From assembly GCA_035943635.1 (NCBI GenBank), contig DASZBX010000147.1:62001-126000 (forward strand): a stretch of 64,000 nt of DNA. The letters run 5' to 3'. Origin of the DNA: DASZBX01 sp035943635. Its GTDB lineage: Bacteria; Actinomycetota; Actinomycetes; Streptomycetales; Catenulisporaceae. Below the pieces are notes generated by a model. That model was not told the DNA's origin, ran no database searches, and saw only the letters and a list, made by a program, of their open reading frames with translations. Positions 1 to 7,319 of this stretch are shown here, in pieces. Position numbers and translations under genes: made by a program. The first letter of the stretch is position 1. Each line of letters starts with the position of its first letter.

Positions 1-59
1 TTTCTCAATGGGTTGTCTGATTGTTTCACTGACGGATGATCAGCCAGGGAGGCGGCACC

Positions 60-1166
60 ATGGTGAGGGACCAGTCCGGGGCGACGGAGCAGCCCGGCGG
101 CGGACCGGCGGCGGCCCCGGGGCCCGGCGAGCGGCCGGCCCAGGCGCTGATCGGCGCCGCGCTGTTCGAGGCCCGGATCGCGGCCGGGCTGACCGCGGTC
201 CAGGTCGGCGAGGTCACCCGGATCTCGCCCGAGCTGCTGCGCCGGCTCGAGGCCGGGCAGTTCGAGGCCTGCGGCGGCGACGTCTACGCCCGCGGCCACA
301 TCCGGGCCGCCGCGCTCGCGGTCGGCCTGGACCCGCAGCCGCTGCTGGCCTGGTACGGCGCGGTCCGGCTGCCCCCGCTGACCAAGCGCGACCTGCGCAA
401 ACCACGGGTCGCCCAGGCCGACGCGCCGACCGGGCGGGCCAAGCCGCCGAGCGGGGCCGACCGGGCCAGGACGGTCCTGCCCAGCATCGTGCCAGGGGTG
501 GTGCCCTCGCTGGTGCCGATGGCCGGGCAGACCCCGCCGCCGGACCTGCCGCCGCTGCGCCGGGCCCGGCGCAACGACTTCACCGACGCCGACGCCGGCA
601 CGGCCGCCCGGCTGAGCATGGTGGACCGCGAGCCGGGCCGCGGCCCGGTCCGGGACGACCGGCCGGCCGCCTTCCTGCCCGGGGCCGGGGACCAGCGCCG
701 GGCCGGACCCAACTGGTCCCTGGCCCTGCTCGGCGCGCTGGTGGCGGTCGGCCTGACCGCCGCCGTCCAGCTCTGGCCGCAGTCCGCCCTGAGCTCCACG
801 GGCACGCAGGACTCCGCGCACACGGTCAAGGCCCCGGCCCAGGCCGTCGGCGTGGCCTCCGCCCCGGCCAAACCCTCCGCGGCCGCCCCGACCGCGGCGC
901 CCGCCCCCAAACCGACCTCGCCGGTGGTGCTGCAGATCACCACCAAAGCCGTCGACTCCTGGGTCGGGGTCACCAACGCCGCCGGGGAGCACCTGTTCTG
1001 GGACGTCCAGCAACCCGGCCAGACCCAGCAGTTCACCGACAAAAGCCAGCTCAGCGTCACCGTGGGCAACGCCGCCGCGGTCGATCTGACCGTCAACGGC
1101 CGCGAGATCGGGGCGCCCGGCCCGGCCGGACAGGTCTACCAGGCCACTTTCGGGCCGCAGAACTGA
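60..1166 (+). CDS. RodZ-like helix-turn-helix membrane protein
   Basis: A 368-residue protein with three parts. A cytoplasmic HTH_25/Xre-type domain lies at about residues 29-100, followed by a long Pro/Arg-rich linker. One transmembrane segment lies at about 219-238, and a DUF4115-like extracytoplasmic domain at about 285-368 (pattern VVLQITTKAVDSWVGV...). RodZ-family proteins connect the MreB-type morphogenetic machinery or cell-wall synthesis to DNA-binding-like domains; the exact role in actinobacteria is not settled. The start is placed at ATG 60 because AGGGAGG lies 7 bases upstream; an in-frame ATG at 36 lacks such a site. It lies directly upstream of rimO, a common actinobacterial pairing. 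The RodZ label rests on domain layout only. Confidence 0.8.
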   Translation: MVRDQSGATEQPGGGPAAAPGPGERPAQALIGAALFEARIAAGLTAVQVGEVTRISPELLRRLEAGQFEACGGDVYARGHIRAAALAVGLDPQPLLAWYGAVRLPPLTKRDLRKPRVAQADAPTGRAKPPSGADRARTVLPSIVPGVVPSLVPMAGQTPPPDLPPLRRARRNDFTDADAGTAARLSMVDREPGRGPVRDDRPAAFLPGAGDQRRAGPNWSLALLGALVAVGLTAAVQLWPQSALSSTGTQDSAHTVKAPAQAVGVASAPAKPSAAAPTAAPAPKPTSPVVLQITTKAVDSWVGVTNAAGEHLFWDVQQPGQTQQFTDKSQLSVTVGNAAAVDLTVNGREIGAPGPAGQVYQATFGPQN

Positions 1167-1179
1167 CCATCGCAGTTGC

Positions 1180-1185
1180 TACCCT
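1180..1185 (+). promoter_or_regulatory. Putative -10 hexamer for leaderless rimO mRNA
   Basis: TACCCT fits TANNNT and ends 7 bases before the rimO ATG at 1193. No well-placed Shine-Dalgarno exists: the GGAGG at 1187-1191 is only 1 base from the ATG. This is the geometry of actinobacterial leaderless transcripts. Inferred, no -35 recognised. Confidence 0.45.
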
Positions 1186-1192
1186 TGGAGGC

Positions 1193-2716
1193 ATGCCCAG
1201 CAACGCCCGCACTGTCGCCCTGCTCACCCTCGGCTGCGCCCGCAACGACGTCGACTCCGAGGAGCTCGCCGGACGGCTCGCCGCCGACGGCTGGCGGCTG
1301 GTCGAGGACGCCGCCGAGGCGGAGATCGCGGTGGTCAACACCTGCGGCTTCGTCGACGCGGCGAAGAAGGACTCGATCGACACCCTGCTCGCCGCGGCCG
1401 ACCTGAAGGGCAACGGGACCACCAGGGCCGTGGTCGCGGTCGGCTGCCTGGCCGAGCGCTACGGCGTGCAGCTGGCGAACGAGCTGCCGGAGACCGACGC
1501 GGTGCTCAGCTTCGACGACTACCAGCAGATCGGCGAGCGGCTGCAGACCATCCTGGCCGGCGGGCACGTGCCCGCGCACACCCCCTCGGACCGGCGCAAA
1601 CTCCTGCCGCTGACCCCGACCAAGCGGCAGGAGGGCGCGGCCCTGCCGCCCGGCCACCTGATCGCCGACCTGCCGGCCGGCGTCGCCCCGGCCTCCGGCC
1701 CGCGGGCCCCGCGCAAACGGCTCACCGACGGGCCCTCGGCCGCGCTCAAACTGGCCTCCGGCTGCGACCGGCGTTGCTCCTTCTGCGCCATTCCGTCCTT
1801 CCGCGGCGCGTTCCTCTCCCGCCGCCCGGCCGACATCCTGGCCGAGGCCCGCTGGCTGGCCGACCAGGGCGTGCGCGAGATCGTGCTGGTCAGCGAGAAC
1901 TCCACCTCCTACGGCAAGGACCTGGGCGACCTGCGGCTGCTGGAGACCCTGCTGCCGGAGCTGGCCGCGGTGGACGGCCTGGACTGGATCCGGATCTCCT
2001 ACCTCCAGCCGGCCGAGCTGCGCCCGGGCCTGATCGACGCGATGGCCTCCACCGAGAAGGTGGTGCCGTACTTCGACCTGTCCTTCCAGCACTCCGCGCC
2101 GCAGCTGCTGCGCCGGATGCGCCGCTTCGGCGACACCGACCGCTTCCTGGAGCTGCTGGCCACGGTCCGGGAGAAGCTGCCCGCGGCCGGCGCGCGGTCC
2201 AACTTCATCGTCGGCTTCCCCGGCGAGACCGAGCAGGAGTACCAGGAGCTGCGCCGGTTCCTGACCGAGGCCCGGCTGGACGCGATCGGCGTGTTCGGCT
2301 ACTCGGACGAGGACGGCACCGAGGCGGCCGGCTTCGACGGCAAGCTGGACCAGGACCTGATCGACGAGCGGGCGGCCGAGCTGGCCGACCTGGCCGAGGA
2401 ACTGGTCGCGCAGCGCGCCGCCGAGCGGGTGGGGGAGAGTGTCACCGTACTCGTCGAGTCACTGGACCAGGACGAGGCGGACCCGGACGGCGAGCCGGTG
2501 GTCGAGGGCCGGGCCGCGCACCAGGGCCCGGAGACGGACGGCTCGGTCCGGCTGACCGGCCCCGGCGCCGCCGCCCTGCGGATCGGCGACCTGGTCGAGG
2601 CCGAGGTGGTCGACAGCGAGGGCGTGGACCTGGTCGCCCGGCCGGCCGGCCGGCCGCTCGCCCGCGCGACCGGCCGGGTCCCGGCGGCGGCCGGCCTGGC
2701 CGCGACCGCGCCGTGA
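1193..2716 (+). CDS. rimO: Ribosomal protein uS12 methylthiotransferase RimO
   Basis: Radical-SAM methylthiotransferase that modifies an aspartate of ribosomal protein S12. The 507 residues show the N-terminal UPF0004 domain with cluster cysteines at about C15, C51 and C85, the radical SAM motif CDRRCSFC (C191, C195, C198), and a C-terminal TRAM-like domain. The N-terminus (VALLTLGCARNDVDSEELAG) is typical of actinobacterial RimO. The open frame runs far upstream, but that part is only an alternative frame of the preceding gene. The stop overlaps the GTG start of pgsA by 4 bases, so the two are translationally coupled. Confidence 0.95.
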   Translation: MPSNARTVALLTLGCARNDVDSEELAGRLAADGWRLVEDAAEAEIAVVNTCGFVDAAKKDSIDTLLAAADLKGNGTTRAVVAVGCLAERYGVQLANELPETDAVLSFDDYQQIGERLQTILAGGHVPAHTPSDRRKLLPLTPTKRQEGAALPPGHLIADLPAGVAPASGPRAPRKRLTDGPSAALKLASGCDRRCSFCAIPSFRGAFLSRRPADILAEARWLADQGVREIVLVSENSTSYGKDLGDLRLLETLLPELAAVDGLDWIRISYLQPAELRPGLIDAMASTEKVVPYFDLSFQHSAPQLLRRMRRFGDTDRFLELLATVREKLPAAGARSNFIVGFPGETEQEYQELRRFLTEARLDAIGVFGYSDEDGTEAAGFDGKLDQDLIDERAAELADLAEELVAQRAAERVGESVTVLVESLDQDEADPDGEPVVEGRAAHQGPETDGSVRLTGPGAAALRIGDLVEAEVVDSEGVDLVARPAGRPLARATGRVPAAAGLAATAP

Positions 2717-3447
2717 GCCTGGACACCGGGCAGCCGGCCGCCCCGGACGGGCCGCCGGCGACCGACCCGCTGGCCGTGCCCTCGGCCGTGCCCCCGGTCT
2801 CGGTCTGGAACATCGCGAACATGCTGACCATGCTGCGGATCGCCCTGGTCCCGGTGTTCACCATGTTCCTGATCCACGACCACGGCCGCAGCACCGGCTG
2901 GCGGCTGGCCGCGGCGGCCGTGTTCTTCGCCGCCTCGATCACCGACCGCTTCGACGGCGAACTGGCCCGCAAGCGCGGCCTGGTCACCGACTTCGGCAAG
3001 ATCGCCGACCCGATCGCGGACAAGGCGCTGATGGGCGCCGCCCTGATCGGGCTGAGCGCGCTCGGCGGGCTGTGGTGGTGGGTGACCGTGGTGATCCTGG
3101 TCCGCGAGCTCGGGATCACCCTGCTGCGGTTCTGGGTGATCCGGATCGGGGTGATCGCGGCCAGCCGCGGCGGCAAGCTCAAGACGCTGCTGCAGGCGAT
3201 GGCGATCTTCGGCTACGTGCTGCCGTTCGGCGCCGCGCACGGCTTCTGGTCCTGGCTGCACCCGGCCGCGACCGTGCTGATGGCGGCCGCGCTGGTCGCG
3301 ACCGTGGTCACCGGCGGGGACTACGTCATGCGGGCGCTCGCGCTGCGCCGCGGCGCCCCCGGCGGCCGGGCGAACTCCGCGGCCCCGGCCGAGGTCCCGG
3401 CCGAGGTCCCGGCCGAGCCGTCGGTTGCCGACGGCGGCCCGGTATGA
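2713..3447 (+). CDS. pgsA: CDP-diacylglycerol-glycerol-3-phosphate 3-phosphatidyltransferase
   Basis: Integral membrane enzyme of phosphatidylglycerol (and so cardiolipin) synthesis, 244 residues. The CDP-alcohol phosphatidyltransferase signature D-G-x2-A-R-x8-G-x3-D-x3-D is complete in DGELARKRGLVTDFGKIADP. Several hydrophobic helices surround it. The Ala/Pro-rich first ~30 residues and the Pro-Ala-Glu repeats at the C-terminus are unlike the core. The start GTG at 2713 overlaps the rimO stop (GTGA), and the end overlaps cinA (ATGA). The order rimO-pgsA-cinA is conserved in Streptomyces-like genomes. Confidence 0.92.
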   Translation: MSLDTGQPAAPDGPPATDPLAVPSAVPPVSVWNIANMLTMLRIALVPVFTMFLIHDHGRSTGWRLAAAAVFFAASITDRFDGELARKRGLVTDFGKIADPIADKALMGAALIGLSALGGLWWWVTVVILVRELGITLLRFWVIRIGVIAASRGGKLKTLLQAMAIFGYVLPFGAAHGFWSWLHPAATVLMAAALVATVVTGGDYVMRALALRRGAPGGRANSAAPAEVPAEVPAEPSVADGGPV

Positions 3448-4127
3448 CCAGCGCGCACCCGGCGCCCGGAAGCACGCCCGGCGCATCCGAACCCCTGGCG
3501 TTCGGACCCGTATCGCCCGGATCTTCCGCCGCCGAACCGGCCGATTCCACTCCGGATGCGGCCGCCGCCGCCGCCGAAACCACCGCGCAGCCCACGCCTC
3601 GGACGGCCGCCCGCCCCGAGGACCAGCCGACTGGCCCAACCTCGGCCGCTTCGCCCCTCACCACCGCCGCGGCTGAGGTATTACGCCTGGCCACAGCCGC
3701 GGGACTGACCCTCGCGGTGGCCGAATCGCTCACCGGCGGACGGCTGGCCGCCGCGCTGACCTGGCCGGCCGGCGCCTCCCGGGCCTTCCGCGGCTCGGTC
3801 ACCGCCTACGCCACCGAACTCAAGGCCGCCGTGCTCGGCGTGGACCCGGACCTGCTGGCCAGGGTCGGCGCGGTCGACGCCGAGGTGGCGCGGCAGATGG
3901 CCGCCGGGGTCCGCGCCCTGTGCGGCAGCGACCTGGCCCTGGCCACCACCGGCGTGGCCGGACCCACCCCGCAGGACGGCCGGCCGGTCGGCACGGTCTA
4001 CATCGCGCTGGCCGACCACCAGGGCGCTGAAGCGGCGTTATTCCGGTTTTCGGGCACCCGGTCCAGCATCCAGGACGCGACCGTGGCGGCCGCGCTCAAC
4101 CTGATGGTCAACCATCTCAACAGCTGA
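3444..4127 (+). CDS. cinA: CinA C-terminal domain protein (nicotinamide-nucleotide amidohydrolase family)
   Basis: 227 residues. About 75 Ala/Pro/Thr-rich residues are followed by a complete CinA C-terminal domain (VAESLTGGRLAAALT, then YATELKAAVLGVDP, then ATTGVAGPTP). The family deamidates nicotinamide mononucleotide in pyridine nucleotide salvage. The large N-terminal MoaB-like half of full-length CinA is absent, as is usual for the short actinobacterial form. It overlaps the pgsA stop by 4 bases. The low-complexity N-terminal tail is unusual and may be disordered. Confidence 0.88.
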   Translation: MTSAHPAPGSTPGASEPLAFGPVSPGSSAAEPADSTPDAAAAAAETTAQPTPRTAARPEDQPTGPTSAASPLTTAAAEVLRLATAAGLTLAVAESLTGGRLAAALTWPAGASRAFRGSVTAYATELKAAVLGVDPDLLARVGAVDAEVARQMAAGVRALCGSDLALATTGVAGPTPQDGRPVGTVYIALADHQGAEAALFRFSGTRSSIQDATVAAALNLMVNHLNS

Positions 4128-4254
4128 GAATTCGCCCGGAAAACGGTCACAAACCCCATCAGTCGATAAAGGATTGGACTCGACCGGCATGAATCAGTGG
4201 TGTCGGTGGGACGTCCTAGAGTAAGACGGCTGTAACCACTGAACTCCGCGGACC

Positions 4255-4281
4255 GGGAATAGCCCCCCTAAGGCCCAAGTT
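4255..4281 (+). promoter_or_regulatory. Sigma-R/SigH-type promoter upstream of clgR
   Basis: GGGAAT (4255-4260) followed by exactly 18 bases and GTT (4279-4281) matches the published consensus of Streptomyces SigR and mycobacterial SigH promoters (GGAAT-N18-GTT). It lies about 140 bases upstream of clgR. This would place clgR under thiol-oxidative/proteotoxic stress control. Seen as a motif match only. Confidence 0.55.
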
Positions 4282-4308
4282 ATGTACGGTTGTACGCACT
4301 GGCCGGAT

Positions 4309-4375
4309 TTCACCAAGTGAGGTGAAGCCAGGGGCACGAGCGGTCCAAAGCGGGTACGGTGGCTAGCGAGCCACC
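4309..4375 (+). promoter_or_regulatory. Two inverted repeats in the clgR leader
   Basis: TTCACC and GGTGAA (4309-4314 and 4321-4326) form a 6-bp inverted repeat with a 6-base spacer. GGTGGCT-AGCG-AGCCACC (4358-4375) is a perfect 7-bp hairpin ending about 42 bases before the clgR ATG. Either could be an operator or leader structure. No ClgR box was recognised. Confidence 0.3.
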
Positions 4376-4417
4376 AGTCCGATCCGAGCCACAACGAACA
4401 GGGAGGGAGCAACGAGC

Positions 4418-4999
4418 ATGATCCTCATTCGTCGCCTGCTCGGCGATGTGCTGCGCCGCAAGCGCCAGGACGAGGGGCGCACGCTGCGCCAGCTCGCGGC
4501 TGACGCGCGGATCTCGCCCGGATATCTCTCCGAGATCGAGCGGGGCCAGAAAGAGCCGTCCTCGGAACTGCTCGCCGCCATCTGCGTGGCACTGGACATG
4601 CGGCTGTCCGAACTCCTCCGGGAGGTCTCGATCGAGCTGGCCAGCGCGGAGCTGGCGGCCCAGTTCGAGGCCGAGCGGCTGAGCGCGGCGGCCGTGGCCG
4701 TCCCCGGCGCCCGGGTGGCCGCGCCGCCGGCCCGCACCGGCACCGCGGTCAAGAGCGTGCCGCTGGCCAAGCCGGTCGCGCGCAACGCGCTGCGCCCCGG
4801 CATCCGGCCCGCCGCCGCCCGCCCGGTCGCCCGCCGGATCCAGCCGCCCACCCCCGTGGCCGGGACCGGGATGACCGGCGCCAACATGGCCGGGGTACTC
4901 GAGGCGCTCGGCGTGGCCGAGCAGCAGCCGGCCAAGCCGCTCGGCTCGGTCATGCTGGCCGCCCCGATCGTCCTGACCGGCGACCTGGCCCTGCGTTGA
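4418..4999 (+). CDS. clgR: ClgR-like Xre-family transcriptional regulator
   Basis: 193 residues. Residues 1-75 form a Cro/C1-type helix-turn-helix (RTLRQLAADARISPGYLSEIERGQKEPSSELLAAIC) characteristic of ClgR, the activator of clp protease and other protein-quality genes in actinobacteria. The gene position just after pgsA-cinA is the same as in mycobacteria and Streptomyces. The start is supported by AGGGAGG upstream. The C-terminal ~100 residues are an Ala/Pro/Arg-rich low-complexity tail, longer than in usual ClgR; ClgR turnover signals lie at the C-terminus, so this tail may matter for stability. It is preceded by a sigma-R-type promoter and followed by a strong hairpin. Confidence 0.85.
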   Translation: MILIRRLLGDVLRRKRQDEGRTLRQLAADARISPGYLSEIERGQKEPSSELLAAICVALDMRLSELLREVSIELASAELAAQFEAERLSAAAVAVPGARVAAPPARTGTAVKSVPLAKPVARNALRPGIRPAAARPVARRIQPPTPVAGTGMTGANMAGVLEALGVAEQQPAKPLGSVMLAAPIVLTGDLALR

Positions 5000-5032
5000 C
5001 CTGCCTGTTCAGCGGTACACCGACGTAATTCG

Positions 5033-5063
5033 ATGGTCGCACGGCCCTGGGCCGTGCGACCAT
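5033..5063 (+). terminator. Perfect 31-base palindromic terminator after clgR
   Basis: Two 15-base arms (ATGGTCGCACGGCCC and its complement) surround a single T, so the RNA folds into a 14-bp stem with a 3-base loop. It has no long U tract, which is normal for high-GC actinobacterial terminators. It separates clgR from hflX. Confidence 0.8.
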
Positions 5064-5131
5064 TGTCATATCGGGCCCTGCAGCCGGCATCCGCCGCGAG
5101 GGCCGCGTGGAGTACATCTCGAAGGGAACAC

Positions 5132-6559
5132 ATGACCTCCTCCAATCACCTCGCCAAGACCAGTGGGATCGACGAGGAGGAGCGTTACCGCTACGACGGC
5201 GACCAACTCGACCTCGCCGAGCGACATTCACTGCGCCGGATCGCCGGCCTGTCCACCGAACTCGAGGACGTCACCGAGGTCGAGTACCGCCAGTTGCGGC
5301 TCGAACGGGTGGTCCTGGTCGGGGTGTGGACCGAGGGGACCGCGGCCGACGCCGAGGCCTCGCTGCGCGAACTCGCGGCCCTGGCCGAGACGGCCGGCTC
5401 GCTGGTCCTGGACGCGGTGATCCAGCGCCGGGACAAGCCCGACCCGGCCACCTACATCGGCTCCGGCAAGGCCAACGAGCTGCGCGACATCGTCGCCGCG
5501 GCCGGCGCGGATACCGTGATCTGCGACGGCGAGCTCGCCCCGGCCCAGCTGACCCACCTGGAAGAGGTGGTCAAGGTCAAGGTGGTCGACCGCACCGCCC
5601 TGATCCTGGACATCTTCGCCCAGCACGCCAAGTCCCGCGAGGGCAAGGCCCAGGTCGCCCTGGCCCAGATGCAGTACATGCTGCCCAGGCTGCGCGGCTG
5701 GGGCGCGTCGCTCTCCCGCCAGATGGGCGGCGGCGGCACCTCCGGCGGCGGCGGGATCGCCACCCGCGGACCCGGCGAGACCAAGATCGAGCTGGACCGG
5801 CGCCGGATCCGGGAGAAGATGGCCAAGCTGCGCCGGGAGATCGCCGAGATGGCCAAGGGCCGGCAGACCCGGCGCCAGGAGCGCCGCCGCAGCTCGGTCC
5901 CCTCGGTGGCGATCGCCGGGTACACCAACTCGGGCAAGTCCTCGCTGCTCAACCGGCTCACCGGAGCCGGCGTGCTGGTCGAGGACGCCCTGTTCGCCAC
6001 CCTGGACCCGACCGTGCGCAAGGCCCAGACCCCCGGCGGCCGCGGCTTCGTGCTGGCCGACACGGTCGGCTTCGTCCGGCACCTGCCGCACCAGCTGATC
6101 GAGGCGTTCCGCTCCACCCTGGAGGAGGTCGCCGAGTCGGACCTGATCCTGCACGTGGTGGACGCCTCGCACGAGGACCCGGAGGGCCAGATCGACGCGG
6201 TCCGCGAGGTGCTGCGGGACATCGACGCCGGGTCCGTGCCGGAGATCGTGGTCTTCAACAAGGCGGACGCGGCCGACCCGGACGTGCTGGCCCGGCTGCG
6301 CCGCCGGGAGCCGCACAGCCTGGTCGTCTCGGCCCGGACCGGCCAGGGGATCGAGGAGCTGCTCGCCCTGCTGGAGACCGAGCTGCCCCGGCCCTCGGTC
6401 GAGCTGTCCGCGCTGGTCCCGTACAGCCGCGGCGACCTGATCGCCCGGGTGCACGACCAGGGCGAGATGCTCAGCGAGACGCACCTGGAGTCCGGTACCC
6501 GGATCGTGGCCCGGGTCGACCCCGGCCTGGCCTCGACCCTCGCCGCGTACGCGCTGTAG
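5132..6559 (+). CDS. hflX: GTPase HflX
   Basis: 475-residue ribosome-associated GTPase that splits or rescues stalled 70S ribosomes under stress. The HflX N-terminal domain (DAVIQRRDKPDPATYIGSGK) is followed by a Gly-rich loop (GGGGTSGGGGIATRGPGETK). The GTPase domain then has G1 GYTNSGKS, G3 DTVGF and G4 NKAD. The start at 5132 is chosen because AAGGGA precedes it and the earlier in-frame ATG at 5033 lies inside the terminator palindrome. Free-standing gene between two terminators. Confidence 0.94.
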   Translation: MTSSNHLAKTSGIDEEERYRYDGDQLDLAERHSLRRIAGLSTELEDVTEVEYRQLRLERVVLVGVWTEGTAADAEASLRELAALAETAGSLVLDAVIQRRDKPDPATYIGSGKANELRDIVAAAGADTVICDGELAPAQLTHLEEVVKVKVVDRTALILDIFAQHAKSREGKAQVALAQMQYMLPRLRGWGASLSRQMGGGGTSGGGGIATRGPGETKIELDRRRIREKMAKLRREIAEMAKGRQTRRQERRRSSVPSVAIAGYTNSGKSSLLNRLTGAGVLVEDALFATLDPTVRKAQTPGGRGFVLADTVGFVRHLPHQLIEAFRSTLEEVAESDLILHVVDASHEDPEGQIDAVREVLRDIDAGSVPEIVVFNKADAADPDVLARLRRREPHSLVVSARTGQGIEELLALLETELPRPSVELSALVPYSRGDLIARVHDQGEMLSETHLESGTRIVARVDPGLASTLAAYAL

Positions 6560-6636
6560 GGCGGCCGGGCGCGCCCCGGCTGCCCGGTTCTGCCAGATCG
6601 ACTCGGCCCGTCGGGGCCGAAGCGGTATCGCTCCAG

Positions 6637-6667
6637 AGGCCGCCGGACTTCGGTCCGGCGGCCTTTC
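6637..6667 (+). terminator. hflX terminator with TTCG tetraloop
   Basis: AGGCCGCCGGAC (6637-6648), loop TTCG, GTCCGGCGGCCT (6653-6664): a perfect 12-bp stem with a stabilising tetraloop, then TT. The rest of the 6560-6860 gap holds a small CTGGCG/CGCCAG hairpin (6748-6764) and the siderophore promoter. Confidence 0.85.
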
Positions 6668-6795
6668 CGCGTCCCGGCGGCCGGGTGACCCGCCGTTGCG
6701 GCGCACGGGTGAACCCGAGCCCGTTCCGTCCGCTATTCATGCGGTATCTGGCGGGTAGCGCCAGGCGCGTCGTCATTCTTAGTGATGAGTCGTTC

Positions 6796-6831
6796 TTGAC
6801 TCTGTAGTCACGATCGGTAAGGGTTGCCTCA
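6796..6831 (+). promoter_or_regulatory. Promoter with DmdR/IdeR-type iron box for siderophore operon
   Basis: A TTGACT -35-like hexamer lies at 6796-6801. The 19-base site at 6813-6831 (ATCGGTAAGGGTTGCCTCA) matches the actinobacterial iron box TTAGGTTAGGCTAACCTAA at 12 of 19 positions, including the GGT...AGG and CCT cores. It overlaps the expected -10 region, about 30 bases before the first gene. This is as expected for repression by Fe-loaded DmdR1/IdeR. Confidence 0.55.
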
Positions 6832-6860
6832 TCTTGATCTTCTGATGGTGTGTCAGCGAG

Positions 6861-7319
6861 GTGGCTGTGAGCGTCGATCTGGCCCGACTGGGCTCCGCGG
6901 GCCGCGGGCCGGCTGCGGCCGGGCCCGCGGCCGGACGCCCGGAGCCGACCGAGGCGGAGCAGATCCTGGACCGGCAGGAACAGCGCGAATCCTCCGCCCG
7001 CACCTACGCCCGGCACCTGCCGGTGGTCCCGGTGTGCGCCGAGGGGATGGTCGTGCACGGCGCCGACGGACGCGAGTACCCGGACTGCCTGGCCGGCGCC
7101 GGCACCCTCGCGCTCGGCCACAACCACCCGGTCGCCCTGGCCCAGCGGGTCCGCTCGGCCGCGTTGGACCGCGGGCCGCTGGTCGAGCTCGGCGGCCGGC
7201 ACGGCGCCGTGCTGCGCCTGCTGCCCCCGCTGACCATCACCGACCAGCGGGCCGACCGGATGGTCAGCACCCTGGTCGACGCGATCGCCGAGGCCTGCCG
7301 CGAGTGGCGGACCCGATGA
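6861..7319 (+). pseudogene. Internally deleted diaminobutyrate-2-oxoglutarate aminotransferase (RhbA-like)
   Basis: An open frame of 152 residues that joins the two ends of a ~430-residue PLP aminotransferase. Residues ~35-92 (ARTYARHLPVVPV...CLAGAGTLALGHNHPVAL) match the N-terminus. Residues ~96-150 (LVELGGRHGAVLRLLPPLTITD) match the extreme C-terminus. The whole catalytic middle, including the PLP lysine, is missing. The junction is near 7134-7152 and is in frame. An intact copy would make L-2,4-diaminobutyrate for a 1,3-diaminopropane siderophore. It is the first gene of the operon, and its stop overlaps the decarboxylase start (ATGA). It is either a true deletion or an assembly collapse; no activity is expected. 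Confidence 0.8.

Noticed and set aside
8..1192. Long open frame upstream of rimO suggesting a 902-residue fusion
   Set aside because: This part is an Arg/Gly/Pro-rich out-of-frame translation of the RodZ-like gene; RimO homology begins at 1193.
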